Origin: Halocaridina rubra
Lineage: Eukaryota > Arthropoda > Malacostraca > Decapoda > Atyidae
Assembly (NCBI GenBank): GCA_037179515.1
Contig: JAXCGZ010009476.1
Coordinates: 77,501 to 141,500, forward strand
Length of the DNA: 64,000 nt
Reading direction: 5' to 3'
The notes under the pieces are model-generated. The model ran no database searches. It was not told the DNA's origin and saw only the letters and a list, made by a program, of their open reading frames with translations. The first letter of the stretch is position 1. Every line of letters starts with the position of its first letter. The translations under genes and the position numbers were made by a program. Of the stretch, positions 36,898 through 48,844 are shown one piece after another.

Positions 36898-37977
36898 ATG
36901 AGGTCATCTCTGTCCCAAACCTCTCCCATCCATGGGTCGGTAGGAGGGATAGCCATTAGGAGACTTAAACAGAAAATCAAGAATTTAGAGGCAATGGTTA
37001 TAAGCCTTGATGATAAAATTCGGAATATGGATGGAGTAATGAAAGAGAATGAAACACTCAGAGAGCAAATAAGATCTTTGGAGGAAGCAAATAAAGCACA
37101 AGGGCAGGAGAGAAAGGAACTAGAAAAAAGAATAAAGAAGCTGGAAGGGGAAAAGAGTCAACTAGAATCTAGAATTTCTAAACAAGAAGATAAAAACAAA
37201 CAGCTAAATGACAACCTAAAAGAATTAGATGTTAGTTCACTGCTCTCTTCTGAGAGAGACGAGATTGCTGCTTGGAATGTCCAGATTAAGGAAAACATTG
37301 AACAGTTCAGAAAAGAGTTCCAGGAGCTGAATATGGAAAATGATGCCATGAAAACTTCCTTTGCTGATGCACTAAAAGGGAATGTGGCAGTAAAAGAGGC
37401 TGTAAAGGTGGTGGCACTGGAAAACATACAAACAGTTGACTATAAAGAGACAGTAATCAAAAAAATGAAAGACGTTGTGATGGAAAGGACAAACCCACTC
37501 ATCAGACAGGCACTTGATAAAGAGAAGACAGTGGTAATCTCAGGCATAAGCGAATCCCAGGAGCCAACATGGCAGGGGAGACTTGAAGAAAATAAAGCTA
37601 GGGTTGTAGACCTGATAAGAAAGCTTGGAGTAGTTTGTGGTCCTGAGGATATTGTAAACATACACCTACTAGGTAAATATTCGAGGGAAGGAAAGCCGAG
37701 ACCAACAAAAGTAACCTTTGAGAGAGGGGAAACATGTAGGAAAATATTGTTGAGAAAAAAAAGTCTAAAAGACCTTCAAGAATTCAAAGAAGTGTTCATT
37801 AGACGATAAAGAACACAGGAAGAGATGGGAAAGATCAAAAACTTGTTGCAAGAGGCAAGAAGGTTAAATGATGAAAGAAATGAAGAACAGAAGAAAAATT
37901 TTCGATACAGAGTTCTTCCAGACAAAGGGGAGATAAAGAAGATAATGACAGAAGATCAGGGGATGGGGCCTCATTAA
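36898..37977 (+). pseudogene. LINE-A ORF1, one nonsense codon
   Basis: About 359 codons. Residues 20-150 form a charged coiled coil (KELEKRIKKLEGEKSQLE region), probably for oligomerisation. Residues 215-300 are an RRM/C-terminal-domain-like segment (KTVVISGISESQEPTW, GVVCGPEDIVNIHLLGKYS), as in L1-type ORF1 proteins that bind LINE RNA. The ATG at 36898 gives the same start as the minus copy at 8211. A TAA at 37807-37809 replaces a Tyr codon kept in copies L and K; the frame then continues open to EDQGMGPH and stop at about 37977. The ORF2 frame overlaps this end by -1. Confidence 0.88.
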
Positions 37978-40801
37978 GATTGTTATACACAAATTCTGAT
38001 GGATTAGCTGGTAAGGCAGTAGAATTAAAAGATAGGATTCACAACTGTAAGGCAGATATAGTAGCAATTACAGAGACTAAGTTGAGTGAGGACATAAACA
38101 GTGTCATAGTTTTTCCTAAGGGCTTCAGAATACTAAGGGTTGAAAGATCTGAGAGGACTGGTGGAGGGATAGCACTGCTCATAAGTGAAAGGATTCAAGT
38201 TGAAGAAATAAACTTGGCTATAGAAAGTGAGTTCAAGGAATTTCTTGTTGCTCGCATAAATACTGGGTCAGAGAGCATTATAATAACTGTTGTATGCAAC
38301 CCACCAAGGAACCAAAATAGGCTTGAAGTTTATGAGGAAAGTCATATAGGTACTATTGAAGTCATAAACTCAGTTGTTAACATGGCACGGGAAAAAAAAT
38401 GTAGGATTTTGATTATGGGAGACTTTAATCATAAAGAGATAGATTGGATAAATCTTGACCCACACAGTGGTGAGGACTCATTCGGGGCAAGATCCTAGAT
38501 TGCGTACAAGGGAATTTCCTACACCAACATGTAAGGGAACCAACAAGGGCCAGGGGTGGGGATGAGCCATCACTACTTGATCTAGTGTTCACAGATAATG
38601 TGTTGGATATTGAAAAAATTGAGTATGAACCACTAATTGGAAAGAGTGACCACTGTGTGTTGTTGATGGAGTATATCATTGAAGATATTCTTCCTGAGAG
38701 TAGAGGCACTGAGGACATGAGGAGGAACTATCCGAGAGGAGATTACATCAAAATGAATGAGCTTTTTGCAGTTATTGACTGGAGAACCTTATTTTACAAC
38801 AAATCTGTACAAGAAATGTATGACATCTTTTGTGAGAAATATGGGAAGATAGTAGATTGCTGCATACCTGTCACCAAAGTAGGTGTAATTCATGCCAGAG
38901 AGAAATGGTTCGATAATGGGTGTAAAAGAGCTAAGAAGTGGAGAGACAAATGCTGGAAAAGGTATAGGAGGAGAAAAAACATAAATGCCTGGCAAACCTA
39001 CAGAAGAGCAAGAAATGACTTCCTAAGTAAAAGGAGATAGGCAGAGAGAGACTATGAGAGGGACATCACCAGGAAGGCTAAAGAAAATCCCAAGCTTTTC
39101 CACAGCTTTATCAGAGGAAAACTGAAGGTAAAAGAACAGGTTTTAAGGCTAAAGAGAGCGGATGGAAGCATCACTGAGATGGATGAAGAGATCTGCAAAG
39201 AATTGAGCAAGGAGTTTCAGTCAGTATTTACAGTAGAAAATACCACACCCCCTCAGATTGCAGTGATAGAAGCTCAAGGGCCGGTATTAGAGAACATCAA
39301 CCTTACAGCCACAGAGGTATACAAAGCGCTGATGGATTTAGATGTTCATAAAGCTACAGGTCCTGATGACATATCCCCTCATGTGCTTAAAAAATGCGCA
39401 ATCACAATATCAGTGGCACTAAGTATCATATTTAAGGAGTCACTGGAGTCGGGGGAGATTCCAAGATGCTGGAAACAAGCAAATGTGATACCTATCTTCA
39501 AAAAGGGAAGGAAGGATACGGCTCTGAACTATAGACCAGTTTCCTTGACCAGCATAGTTTGCAAAGTTATGGAGAAACTACTAAGGAAACATATCTCTCT
39601 TCACTCGGAATCCTTCAACTTTTTGTCAGTGAGGCAACATGGCTTCAGAGAAGGTAGATCAACAGTAACAAACTTATTAGAATTTTATGATGAGGTAAGC
39701 CAAATCTTACAGGAAAGAGAGGGCTGGGCAGATTGCATATTCCTAGACTTCCAGAAAGCGTTTTACACTGTTCCACATGGGAGACTTATTAGGAAGCTGC
39801 AATCAATGGCTAGAATAGGTGGAAATGTTTTGGAATGGATAAAAACTTACTTAGAAGGAAGGAAACAGAGGGTTAGAGTAAGACACTCAGTGTCTGAATG
39901 GAGAAGAGTTAGTAGTGGAGTTCCACAGGGTTCAGTTTTAGGGCCACTTTTGTTCCTTGTATATGTAAATGACCTACCAGAGTCTGTAAATTCATTCATG
40001 AATATGTTTGCAGATGATGCAAAGATTGTGAAGAAAGTAAAAAACGAGAACAATGGTAGAGAACTTCAGGAGGATCTAAATAATCTGCATGAGTGGTCAG
40101 AAAAGTGGCTAATGAAATTCAATACTTCAAAATGTAAGGTAATGAGAATGGGTACAAGTGCAAGAAGGCCCAAGTTTGACTACTCGGTGGCTAGAGTACA
40201 ACTTCAAGAGACAGAAAATGAGAGAGATCTAGGAGTAAACATACTGGCAGATTTGTCTCCAGAAATACATATAAATGGCATAGTAAGGGCAGCATATGCA
40301 TTCTTATCAAATGTAAGGGTAGCCTTCAGGCACATGGACAAGGAAATGTTCAGAAATATTTATGTAACCTATGTGAGGCCAAAACTGGAATATGCAGCCC
40401 CCTTTTGGAATCCGCACTTGAAAAAGCACATAGCTAAGCTTGAAAAAGTTCAAAGACATGCCACGAAACTGGTGCCAGAAATACGCAATCTCAGTTATGA
40501 TGAGAGACTGAGGGAATTAGACTTACCATCACTCGAAGCTAGAAGAGTGAGGGGGGATATGGTGACAGTCTTTAAATTCCTTCATGGTTATGATAGAGTG
40601 GATAGGGATGGATATTTTGATATGGCTGGCTCTAGAACTAGAGGTCATAGTTTGAAGCTTCGTAAGAAAACTTCTTTGCAGGATGTAAGGAAATACTTTT
40701 TCAGTGTAAGAGTAGTTGATAATTGGAATTGGCTAAGCGAGGAGGTAGTTAATGCTATCTCAATGCATAGTTTTAAGGACAGGTATGATAAGTATCATTA
40801 A
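37978..40801 (+). pseudogene. LINE-A ORF2: endonuclease and RT, two lesions
   Basis: About 940 codons. Endonuclease: YTNSDGLAGK, AITETKLSEDI, GGGIALLI, IMGDFNHKEIDW, LLDLVFTDNVLD, KSDHCVLL. RT from residue 480: NVIPIFKKGRKD, RPVSLTSIVCKVMEKLL, QHGFREGRSTV, FLDFQKAFYTV (motif A Asp kept; usual FDTV is FYTV), SSGVPQGSVLGPLLF, MFADDAK, then the C-terminal TRGHSLKLRKK...DVRKYFF tail. A one-base loss near 38491 and a TAG at 39038-39040 are the only frame breaks. From 39179 the RT is open for 540 codons. The set of domains without RNase H fits CR1/L2-type LINEs. Confidence 0.9.
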
Positions 40802-40825
40802 GTATAAAATGGAAGCGATCAGGAG

Positions 40826-40858
40826 ACGGGAAGATACGAGCTTTGGGCTCTTTCCCGT
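40826..40858 (+). promoter_or_regulatory. LINE-A 3' UTR stem-loop
   Basis: ACGGGAA pairs with TTCCCGT around an inner GAGC/GCTC stem and a TTTGG loop. It is followed by two TAATCACAATTAGG-type repeats and the microsatellite. The stem is kept in nearly every copy in the window, including the diverged subfamily 2. In UnaL2-like LINEs a 3' stem-loop plus terminal repeats is what the RT recognises; that role here is inference. Confidence 0.75.
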
Positions 40859-40886
40859 AAACACAATTAGCTAATCACAATTAGGT

Positions 40887-41810
<924 letters not shown>

Positions 41811-41851
41811 CGATGTCCCGCTACTTTACTAGCTATTTGACGGTCATGTGA

Positions 41852-42190
41852 TCCACTAGCAGCCACAACTGTCACCGTGCAAACTGGAATGCAGAAAACA
41901 TTTTCAAGTATGAGGAATATGAATGTCTGTGGAATATAAGGCATACTGATTACATGAACAGAAGCAAGCATGACATGACTATAAATATGCTAGCCGAAGC
42001 TTTGATCAGGGAAAGCCTTCACCTTCCCAACGTTTATTTTTTTATGATGAAAATTAAGGTTATAAAAAACGTGTATAGACAAGAACTGGTGAAAATTGAA
42101 AAATAAAAAAAAAGTGGGGCAGGATTGGATGACATTTGCCACCATCGACTGTCAAGGTTCAAGAGAGCTGACGCTTTTCTACGAAATTTT
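41852..42190 (+). pseudogene. Harbinger MADF-domain protein, first exon
   Basis: The frame is open from 41852 and reads NIFKYEEYECLWNIRHTDYM, NRSKHDMTINMLAEAL, then KVIKNVYRQELVKIEK, a TAA, KKSGAGLDDICHHRL and FKRADAFLRNF. This is a MADF DNA-binding domain (conserved CLW, Y-x-N-R, KSGAG and F-L pattern), the partner protein that Harbinger elements encode to bring the transposase to DNA. One nonsense codon lies near 42108 in an A run. A clean splice donor gtaagt follows at 42191. Confidence 0.82.
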
Positions 42191-42388
42191 GTAAGTGTCT
42201 TGTGGCATACTTCATTTTATTTCCTGTCAGTAAGCATATTATGATGCAGAATGAATTTTACTTAGACTAATTTGAGAATATGTGGGTGTCAAATGAAATA
42301 CTGTTGCTTTTTCTCCTCTTTTACTACACAAAGTAATCTACATCTTTTCACAGTGGTGGCGTAAATAATTAATTTTGTAGAGTAATAC

Positions 42389-43053
42389 TTATAAATGATC
42401 AGTGAAAATAGTATCACGGTTTTTTTTATGCACACAGTGTACTTTATTGGCTCCAATGGAATTAGGATGCCAAGGAACGGCCCCTTCTCCAATGAAATAT
42501 TCCGCATGCTGCTCCCACTTCTTTGCAATTTCATTGCTGTAGTTGTTAGAAGATGGGTGTCTTGCAGAATGAAACTCACTGTTCATGCTTTACCAGGTCT
42601 CGAGAATTATTTCTACTGTATCAACATCCTCATAATCAACTGTGCCAATTACAAAATAATTTGTGAACAAACACACTTGATCACAAGGTCAATGGTAATT
42701 GATTTCAAATCTATTGAGCCATACAAAATCCTAAACTTGGCAGCAAGACTATCAAAGGTGTTTTCAACCACTCTTCTTGCCCTTGAAAGGCAATAGTTGA
42801 ATATTCGTTGATGCAGTGAAAGGTTGGCATTACTGAATGGCTTTAGCAGGTTAGGCCTGAGGGGAAATGCATCGTCCCCAATAATTACTGAATTCTGTGG
42901 CAGGTGCAATATATAATTTTTAATTGCAGAAATTAGTGTTGAGTCCCTAAATTCAGCACGGTCATTAGCTCTACCATTATGACCAACATCTATACAGGTA
43001 AAACGGTATTTGGCATCTACTAGACCAAAGAGAATAATACTGTAATGGCCTTT
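42389..43053 (-). pseudogene. Harbinger transposase, C-terminal catalytic part
   Basis: From the Gypsy junction the frame reads KGHYSIILFGLVDAKYRFTC, IDVGHNGRANDRAEF, then SVIIGDDAFPLRPNLLKP (second catalytic Asp) and YCLSRARRVVENTF (catalytic Glu), open to 42649. After a frame change the tail NEIAKKWEQHAEYFIGEG and VPWHPNSIG reaches 42389. This is the DDE_Tnp_4 fold of PIF/Harbinger transposases. The upstream part, with the first catalytic Asp, lies across the Gypsy at 53401. Confidence 0.88.
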
Positions 43054-45002
43054 TGTTGGGGTTAGGATGGTTGAGTGTTGTTAAGATTCTGTTTTACTAA
43101 GAGGACTCAAAGTACCGAGCTCGGTTAAGAGCTCACAAACAGACAGGACAGATATTTGTACTTGAACACCCCATCTCTTTTATCATTAGTCGGTAAAATG
43201 AAACAAATAATTCAACTTTCTTTTAATTTTGGAAATGCAATGACATTAAAAGAATTGAATTAAATTTCTCAGATTGAATTTTATGAAATGCTGCCTCGAA
43301 TTCCGGATTTGGTGAGCACGATTTCGTTTCCTGGCACCACGGACGTATGCCAAGACTTTGGCCTCAACTCGGCAATTACCTCTGTCACACAGGCAGAGTA
43401 GAATACAGGACACTGCAATTTCATAAACAGAAATGACACACTGTTTATAATGGGAAACTGAAAGCATGAGCACAGATATAATGAGTTTCCAATGTCATTC
43501 TACTGGATGAAAATATGTTGGTTATTCACAGATAACCAGAAATATTTATGCTACCATAATAGCATACAAAACCATTAATTCTTTACTGGTTTTAAAGGAA
43601 AACAATTTATTCACAATAAATGAAGAATAAGCAAGACAAATACAGTACTGTATGTATTCCTTAAATTGTGGGCAACCACAAAAGTTGCAATGCTTTTTAC
43701 TGATTTACAATTAATATGGTAAAACACTCTATTTAGGATAAAGGAAGAATCTACGAGATATATACAGTATTCATTCACTTTTGGTTATCAAGAACTTTGC
43801 AATGAGAAAAAAGGGTGCAAAACCACCATTTGAGGTATTTGCAACTTATAACTCAAAACACTTTATCCCCAACATACAAAGAATTAGCATGATAAATACA
43901 GTATGCATTCATTAAATTGTGGTTAACAGGAAATATTTGCAAAGCCATCACGGTAAAATTACCTTTTAATTATTTGCAGTTTATAGCATAAAACACTTTA
44001 GCTAAATGATTAATTATTTGCAATTTATATAGCAAATAGCTTTATTGACGAGTTTTTGATGTAAAACACTTTATTTACGATAATAGAAAGAGGTGAAATG
44101 AAATTAGAATTTATTAGGAAAAAAAAATAGATTTTTACGGGCTCATAACCAGTCTTCAGAGGATGAGATTTTTGTTTATCACATTCAGTGAAAAGAAACT
44201 TCTTAGCAATGTATATCAGCTGTAATTTCCAGGTTAAAGAATTAACTTTGGCAAGTGAGATTCCAGTTTGGTAATCTACAAAATTTCGTTTGTATGGGAA
44301 TGGAATCTGAGAATCAAATTCGTAAGATTTAGCCAGAAACGAATGTAACTAATTCTCGCAAAAAAAAAACAATTTGCTTGACCCACGAGCTTTACCATAC
44401 ACTATCCCTCACCTTGTTGTGCTAGATGAATTCCTGTGAAGATGCCACGTAAATAAGGTTTGAAATAAACTTAGACTGCTCAGGCGAGATGTTGCCTCTT
44501 GGAAGTTTTGTGCCAAAAGAGAGCATCTCATTGTCCCTCCTGGTGAGTTCATCTGTAGGATATATTTCTAGAGCAGTAACTGGCTCTGATATCATTTAAG
44601 GATTATTTTAGTGGTGGTCCCTGGCAGGCAATAATAGCAGAGATGCAAGGGAGAGACAGTACTTTTAGGTGCAACAAGTGGAAGCAAATAAAATAAAACG
44701 AGAATAATAATGAAAAGTTAAGTTACTGGTAAACAATCTCCAGAACGTTCTTGGCTCGTAGGAGATGGAAAATAGTAGCAGCCTTTATATCGGGACTATA
44801 CTTCTACACGTACAAGAAGAGTAAATAAGGTATATTTAAAATTAGCTATAAGCTAAATATATATATTGCAAATAATCATATTCTGCAAAAGTCAAGAAGT
44901 GGGAATTATTGTTTTAGTTAGAAAAATGACAGTTAAGTTACTAAATTAATTATTAAGGCATCTAACAGCCTCTGGTGACTTTGAGCGAAACACTCTGTCA
45001 CA
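43054..45002 (-). repeat. Gypsy 3' LTR (1949 bp)
   Basis: Reads, on minus, TGTGACAGAG to CCCCAACA. Pairs with 51457-53400 and with the solo LTR at 59630-61535. The short ORFs inside are not conserved as proteins. Confidence 0.93.
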
Positions 45003-45637
45003 AAGGCCCTTTCTAGAGAATATTGATTTAGCAAAATTCTACTACAGAAGGCGAAAAAAGAACAGAGGAAGTTACGGTGACTTCAGTGTTATTATGAGGG
45101 ATGAGATATCCTTCTCATGGAAAAGAACAAATGAACAATAAGAATGGGATCCACCACTGGAACATATCATACTATTAGTAAAAGTAAACAAGTCTTGTAA
45201 ACAAAACATTAAATGACATGCAAAACATAAAAGAAATGTGATCAAATTCAAATTTCAAGAAAATTAAATCACAATTAGATATCAGTGAATATCAATGTTT
45301 AAGTTTATGAATGCTTCACATGCAAGAAGGAAATAACATAATATAAAAAAAAAATACAATATACGCAAATGAAAAATTTGAACCACGTCGTCATTAACAT
45401 TGGCAACTGGATTTAAAAGTTTCAGCTATTCAACACTAAACTAAAATTTTTCCGCCATGTTTTGGCTTTCAAAGTCCCACAAAGGGAAATATAAAACTAC
45501 GATCAAAGAATTATTCTTCATCTTTTTCGTCTTCCATTAGGAATAACGTTTGTATGCTAAAATAAACAAGTACAGTGCAGTCTTAAAGACATAAAAGATA
45601 AACATAAAAAATAAACAACACATTAGTGAAGTAATCT
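45003..45637 (-). other. Gypsy 3' noncoding region with polypurine tract
   Basis: 635 bp with no ORF between RNase H and the 3' LTR. A short purine run AGAAAGGG lies about 4-12 bp from the LTR at 45003-45014 and is a weak polypurine-tract candidate. Confidence 0.6.
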
Positions 45638-46150
45638 TTACCGACTAGTCAAATTTAGGCTAACAGCACCAGCTTCCTCATTTGAGGGTAACGACCGTCG
45701 ACTTAGTAGATCAGCAAGGTCATTGTCCTTGCCATGAACATGTTGGGCAGTGAATTTGAAAAGATTCAGGTAAAGTGCCCACCTTTTCAGGCGAGGATTT
45801 AGCTTGTCTGCAGTCTGTAAATATAGGAGAGGTCGGGGGTCGGTTCTCAGTGTAAAATGTTGGCCATACAGATGGACTTCAAATTTCTTTATGGCCCAAT
45901 ATGCAGCTAGAGCTTCCTTCTCCACGGTGGAGTAATTTCGCTCTGCAGGGCGAAGCCTGCGGCTTGCATATCGCACTGGAGCTACTTCTGCTGAGTTGTC
46001 TGATTGGGCTTGCAAGAGCACGGCACCCAGGCCTTCGTCTGAGGCGTCGGTCTGCAAGATAAATGAAAAATCAGGGTTTACCAGCTGTAATACTGGCTCA
46101 CCCGCCAATGCTTCTCGGAGCTTGAAAAATGCTCTCTCCGCTTCATCTGT
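45638..46150 (-). CDS. Gypsy RNase H
   Basis: In frame with RT beyond the TGA. TDEAERAFFKLREALAG leads into FILQTDASDEGLGAVL (first Asp), RNYSTVEKEALAAYWAIKKF (Glu) and FTLRTDPRPLLYL (second Asp), HVHGKDNDLADLLSRR (last Asp) and a stop at 45638. This is the normal Ty3/Gypsy RNase H that removes the RNA template. It is the last domain of the polyprotein. Confidence 0.92.
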   Translation of the reverse strand, partial: TDEAERAFFKLREALAGEPVLQLVNPDFSFILQTDASDEGLGAVLLQAQSDNSAEVAPVRYASRRLRPAERNYSTVEKEALAAYWAIKKFEVHLYGQHFTLRTDPRPLLYLQTADKLNPRLKRWALYLNLFKFTAQHVHGKDNDLADLLSRRSLPSNEEAGAVSLNLTSR

Positions 46151-48844
46151 TCATTGGACAGGGGAGGATTTACTTTGCTTCGAGGAGGGCATTTGCTGCA
46201 AAGGGGCAGTGATAGTATTAAAGTGTGGAATGAACCGTTGGTAGTAGCCGACACTACCCAGGAATGATCTCAGTTGAGTGACAGTAGCAGGTTTCTCCAT
46301 ATCCTTAATAGCTTGTACCCTGTCATGTAAGGGGGACATAACTCCTTCTCCAACCACGTGGCCAAGATACTGCAATTGTGTGAAACCAATCTCACATTTG
46401 GAAGACTTTAAATGAAGTCCATGCTGGTTCAGAATAGTGAGAACTCTGTGGAGAGTCTCGAGGTGCGATGACCAATCCTGAGAATGCACCAGGATGTCAT
46501 CTATGAAGCATGAAACATTGTTGAGATCCTGTAGTACTATCCTCATGAGTCTGCTGAAGCAGCCAGGGGCATTTACCATACCAAAAGGCATGACCCTGAA
46601 CTGGTATAGACCATATCTTGTGGAAAAAGCTGTAAGAGGCTTGGTAGTCTCGCTCAACGGGACTTGCCAAAATCCACTGGCCAAATCCAACTTGGACAGG
46701 TAACGGGCTTGGGAAAGCAACGAGAAAATATACTCGGCATCAGCAATGGGCTCTCCATCAAAGATGGTATGGGAGTTAAGCTTACGACAGTCAAGGCAGA
46801 ACCTGTGACTGCCATCTCGCTTACGCACTGCCAGTAACGGCGAACGCCAAGGCGAAATGCTCTTTTCAACTATTCCGAGGCGGACCCAAGTGTCAAGATC
46901 TTCCTTCAGCTGTAAGGACAACTGGTGGGGAAGACCATAGGAATGCCGAAATGGCTCTGGGTCAGTCAATCTGACATGATGCTCAAGGGTAATGGTAATG
47001 CCTGGGAGGTCATTGAAGACGTTCTCATAGTCCTCTAATAGCTTGTTCAGCTGCTCCCGTTGACTCGGTTGCAGTCTGGAGTTAATAATGCAATTACTCA
47101 CACTTTCCTTTCGGTGTGTGGGAATGGCAGGATCCTTACCATCATCAAAAGCTAAGCTTATGTCTTCAATTGCAAGGGCGGTGGGTACGGCCAGAGGGGC
47201 TTCTTCCGAAAAACTCCACTCCCGTAAGTCTGTCTCCACTGCAAGGGTGGAGTATTCCAATATAGGAAGTAAGGGGTGGCTATAATGGAGCACTTGTGTT
47301 GCTGCAGCCTTGGAGGTTCTGTTGATGCTGGAGGCATCTATAGGGGTTGCTGGGAGTGCCAGCGCAGGATCCCTGTGGGCCTCCGGGTCCTCACAATAAA
47401 GCTTCAGCTGGTTAATGTGGTATTTCTGGTAATTGCCATCAATATTTAGCACATAATTGTCAGAGGTCACCCGGTGTACCACAGTGTACGGTCCTTTCCA
47501 GCGTAGCATTAGCTTGCGGGTATCTGTTGGATGAAGAAACAGAGCTCGATCTCCGGGTGTCAGGGCACGACGCCGCGCACGCTTGTCAAAGAGGAGCTTG
47601 GCTGTCTGCTGGTGACCCTTAATGGCTAATTGTGCAGTTTTCCAAGCCTTTTTGAGGTGAGACGAAAACTTCAAAATATACTCATGGACGTCCCTATCGT
47701 CATCTTTGATGGTAGGTGAATCCCAACATTCTGCCAAGAATTCTACTGGGCCTCTGACCTTATGACCATAAATCAGCTTGAAAGGCGAGTATCCAGTAGT
47801 GTCGTGGGGTGTGTCTCTGAAGGAGAAAAGTGCAGCAGGGACGAACTTGTCCCACTGCCTAGGTATATCTATCACTAGCTTGCGCAAACATCGCTTCAAT
47901 GTCCCGTTATAGCGTTCGCATGCTCCATTTGATTGGGCATGATAGACACTCGTACGAATGTGCTTGATTTCTAAAAGGTTACAGAAAGCCTCAAAGTGCC
48001 TACTTGTAAACTGACTTCCATTGTCAGAAGTGACCTGCTCAGGAAAGCCAACCCTGGAGCAGATTTCAAATAGGGCATGAGCGACTGCTTCAGTTGTGAT
48101 AGAAGACTGTGGCACTGCATCTGGGTACCTTGTTGCCAGGTCAACATATACCAGGAGGAACTGTTTCCCCGTGGATGAAGCTGGATTAATAGGACCTAAT
48201 ATGTCAATAGCGACCTTGGAAAATGGCTCCATTGAGAGCTTAGTTATCCCCATGGGAACTTTCGGTACCTGTGCCGTAGAGGTGGATTGACAGACAGGGC
48301 AGGAGCCTACATATCTGTCTACCTCGGCGTACATGTTTGGCCTTGCAAAAGCCTTCTGAAGGACATGCCGAGTTTTTGCCTTGCCTCTGTGTCCACTCAG
48401 AGGTAAATGATGTGCCACATACATAGCCTGGCGGCGCAACGAAGCGGGCACCACCAACTGTTTAAAGGTGTGGCTATTTTTAGTCACATGCCTACGAAGT
48501 ACTCCATCTTCAAGGGCGTAAGTGATCTGGCCTCCTCCTCTCATCGTGAAGGTCCTTCCCTCGTTGGCCTGCTGCATCCAGCGTTTGAGGCTGGGGCAGT
48601 CTTTCTGCAATTTGGCAAAGTCTGGATGGGACTTCAATGGCTCTAGAGGTGCATCATCTGGTAAAGGAGGGGGAAACTCTCCGCATTCCACATTACGTGT
48701 ACTGACTGCAGCAGACTCAATGGAGTCAGTCAGAGAATCGTCCATATTCTTGGCATCGAGGCCAGGAGTTGCTGCTGAAATGGCTTCATGTGACTTCCCC
48801 CGAGGGAAGTTATAACGAGAAATGTCCTTATGGTAGAGGTCGGC
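46151..48844 (-). CDS. pol: Gypsy integrase followed by reverse transcriptase
   Basis: About 897 codons. Integrase comes first: zinc domain with HHLPLSGHRGKAKT and CPVC (48400-48290), catalytic core VAIDILGP, TSDNGSQFTS and NGACERYNG (Asp, Asp, Glu; 48220-47915), then a GPY/F-type LRWKGPYTVVHRV near 47500. After a linker of about 180 residues comes RT: RFCLDCRKLNSH, LSKLDLASGFWQVPL (46690), FRVMPFGMVNAP (46585), CFIDDILVHSQDW (catalytic pair, 46500) and YLGHVVGEGV (46365). All catalytic residues are intact. A TGA at 46151-46153, where Trp is expected, ends the frame. Confidence 0.93.
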   Translation of the reverse strand, partial: ADLYHKDISRYNFPRGKSHEAISAATPGLDAKNMDDSLTDSIESAAVSTRNVECGEFPPPLPDDAPLEPLKSHPDFAKLQKDCPSLKRWMQQANEGRTFTMRGGGQITYALEDGVLRRHVTKNSHTFKQLVVPASLRRQAMYVAHHLPLSGHRGKAKTRHVLQKAFARPNMYAEVDRYVGSCPVCQSTSTAQVPKVPMGITKLSMEPFSKVAIDILGPINPASSTGKQFLLVYVDLATRYPDAVPQSSITTEAVAHALFEICSRVGFPEQVTSDNGSQFTSRHFEAFCNLLEIKHIRTSVYHAQSNGACERYNGTLKRCLRKLVIDIPRQWDKFVPAALFSFRDTPHDTTGYSPFKLIYGHKVRGPVEFLAECWDSPTIKDDDRDVHEYILKFSSHLKKAWKTAQLAIKGHQQTAKLLFDKRARRRALTPGDRALFLHPTDTRKLMLRWKGPYTVVHRVTSDNYVLNIDGNYQKYHINQLKLYCEDPEAHRDPALALPATPIDASSINRTSKAAATQVLHYSHPLLPILEYSTLAVETDLREWSFSEEAPLAVPTALAIEDISLAFDDGKDPAIPTHRKESVSNCIINSRLQPSQREQLNKLLEDYENVFNDLPGITITLEHHVRLTDPEPFRHSYGLPHQLSLQLKEDLDTWVRLGIVEKSISPWRSPLLAVRKRDGSHRFCLDCRKLNSHTIFDGEPIADAEYIFSLLSQARYLSKLDLASGFWQVPLSETTKPLTAFSTRYGLYQFRVMPFGMVNAPGCFSRLMRIVLQDLNNVSCFIDDILVHSQDWSSHLETLHRVLTILNQHGLHLKSSKCEIGFTQLQYLGHVVGEGVMSPLHDRVQAIKDMEKPATVTQLRSFLGSVGYYQRFIPHFNTITAPLQQMPSSKQSKSSPVQ

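Larger units (their letters stand above)
36447..40886 (+). mobile_element. LINE-A copy H, near full length (about 4.4 kb)
   Basis: A 450-bp 5' UTR part, ORF1, ORF2, and an intact 3' UTR with stem-loop and terminal repeats, followed by a CA/TA microsatellite. It lacks the outer 310 bp of 5' UTR seen at 8542-8853. Only a few lesions: one nonsense in ORF1, one frameshift and one nonsense in ORF2. This is the best template for the family. Confidence 0.92.

Noticed and set aside
40860..40886. TTAGG motifs in the LINE-A 3' end as arthropod telomeric repeat
   Set aside because: The unit is about 14 bp (TAATCACAATTAGG), in one to three copies, part of the element's 3' end and not a TTAGG array.
43246..43473. 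Small ORFs in Gypsy LTRs (also 51658-51932, 61112-61341)
   Set aside because: They occur in all three LTR copies but differ by changes scattered over all codon positions and match no protein motif; taken as chance ORFs.
46151..48745. Integrase and RT on one ORF as an assembly join of two elements
   Set aside because: The frame is continuous over 860 codons with a linker and the whole lies between matching LTRs with a target duplication, so the order is genuine.
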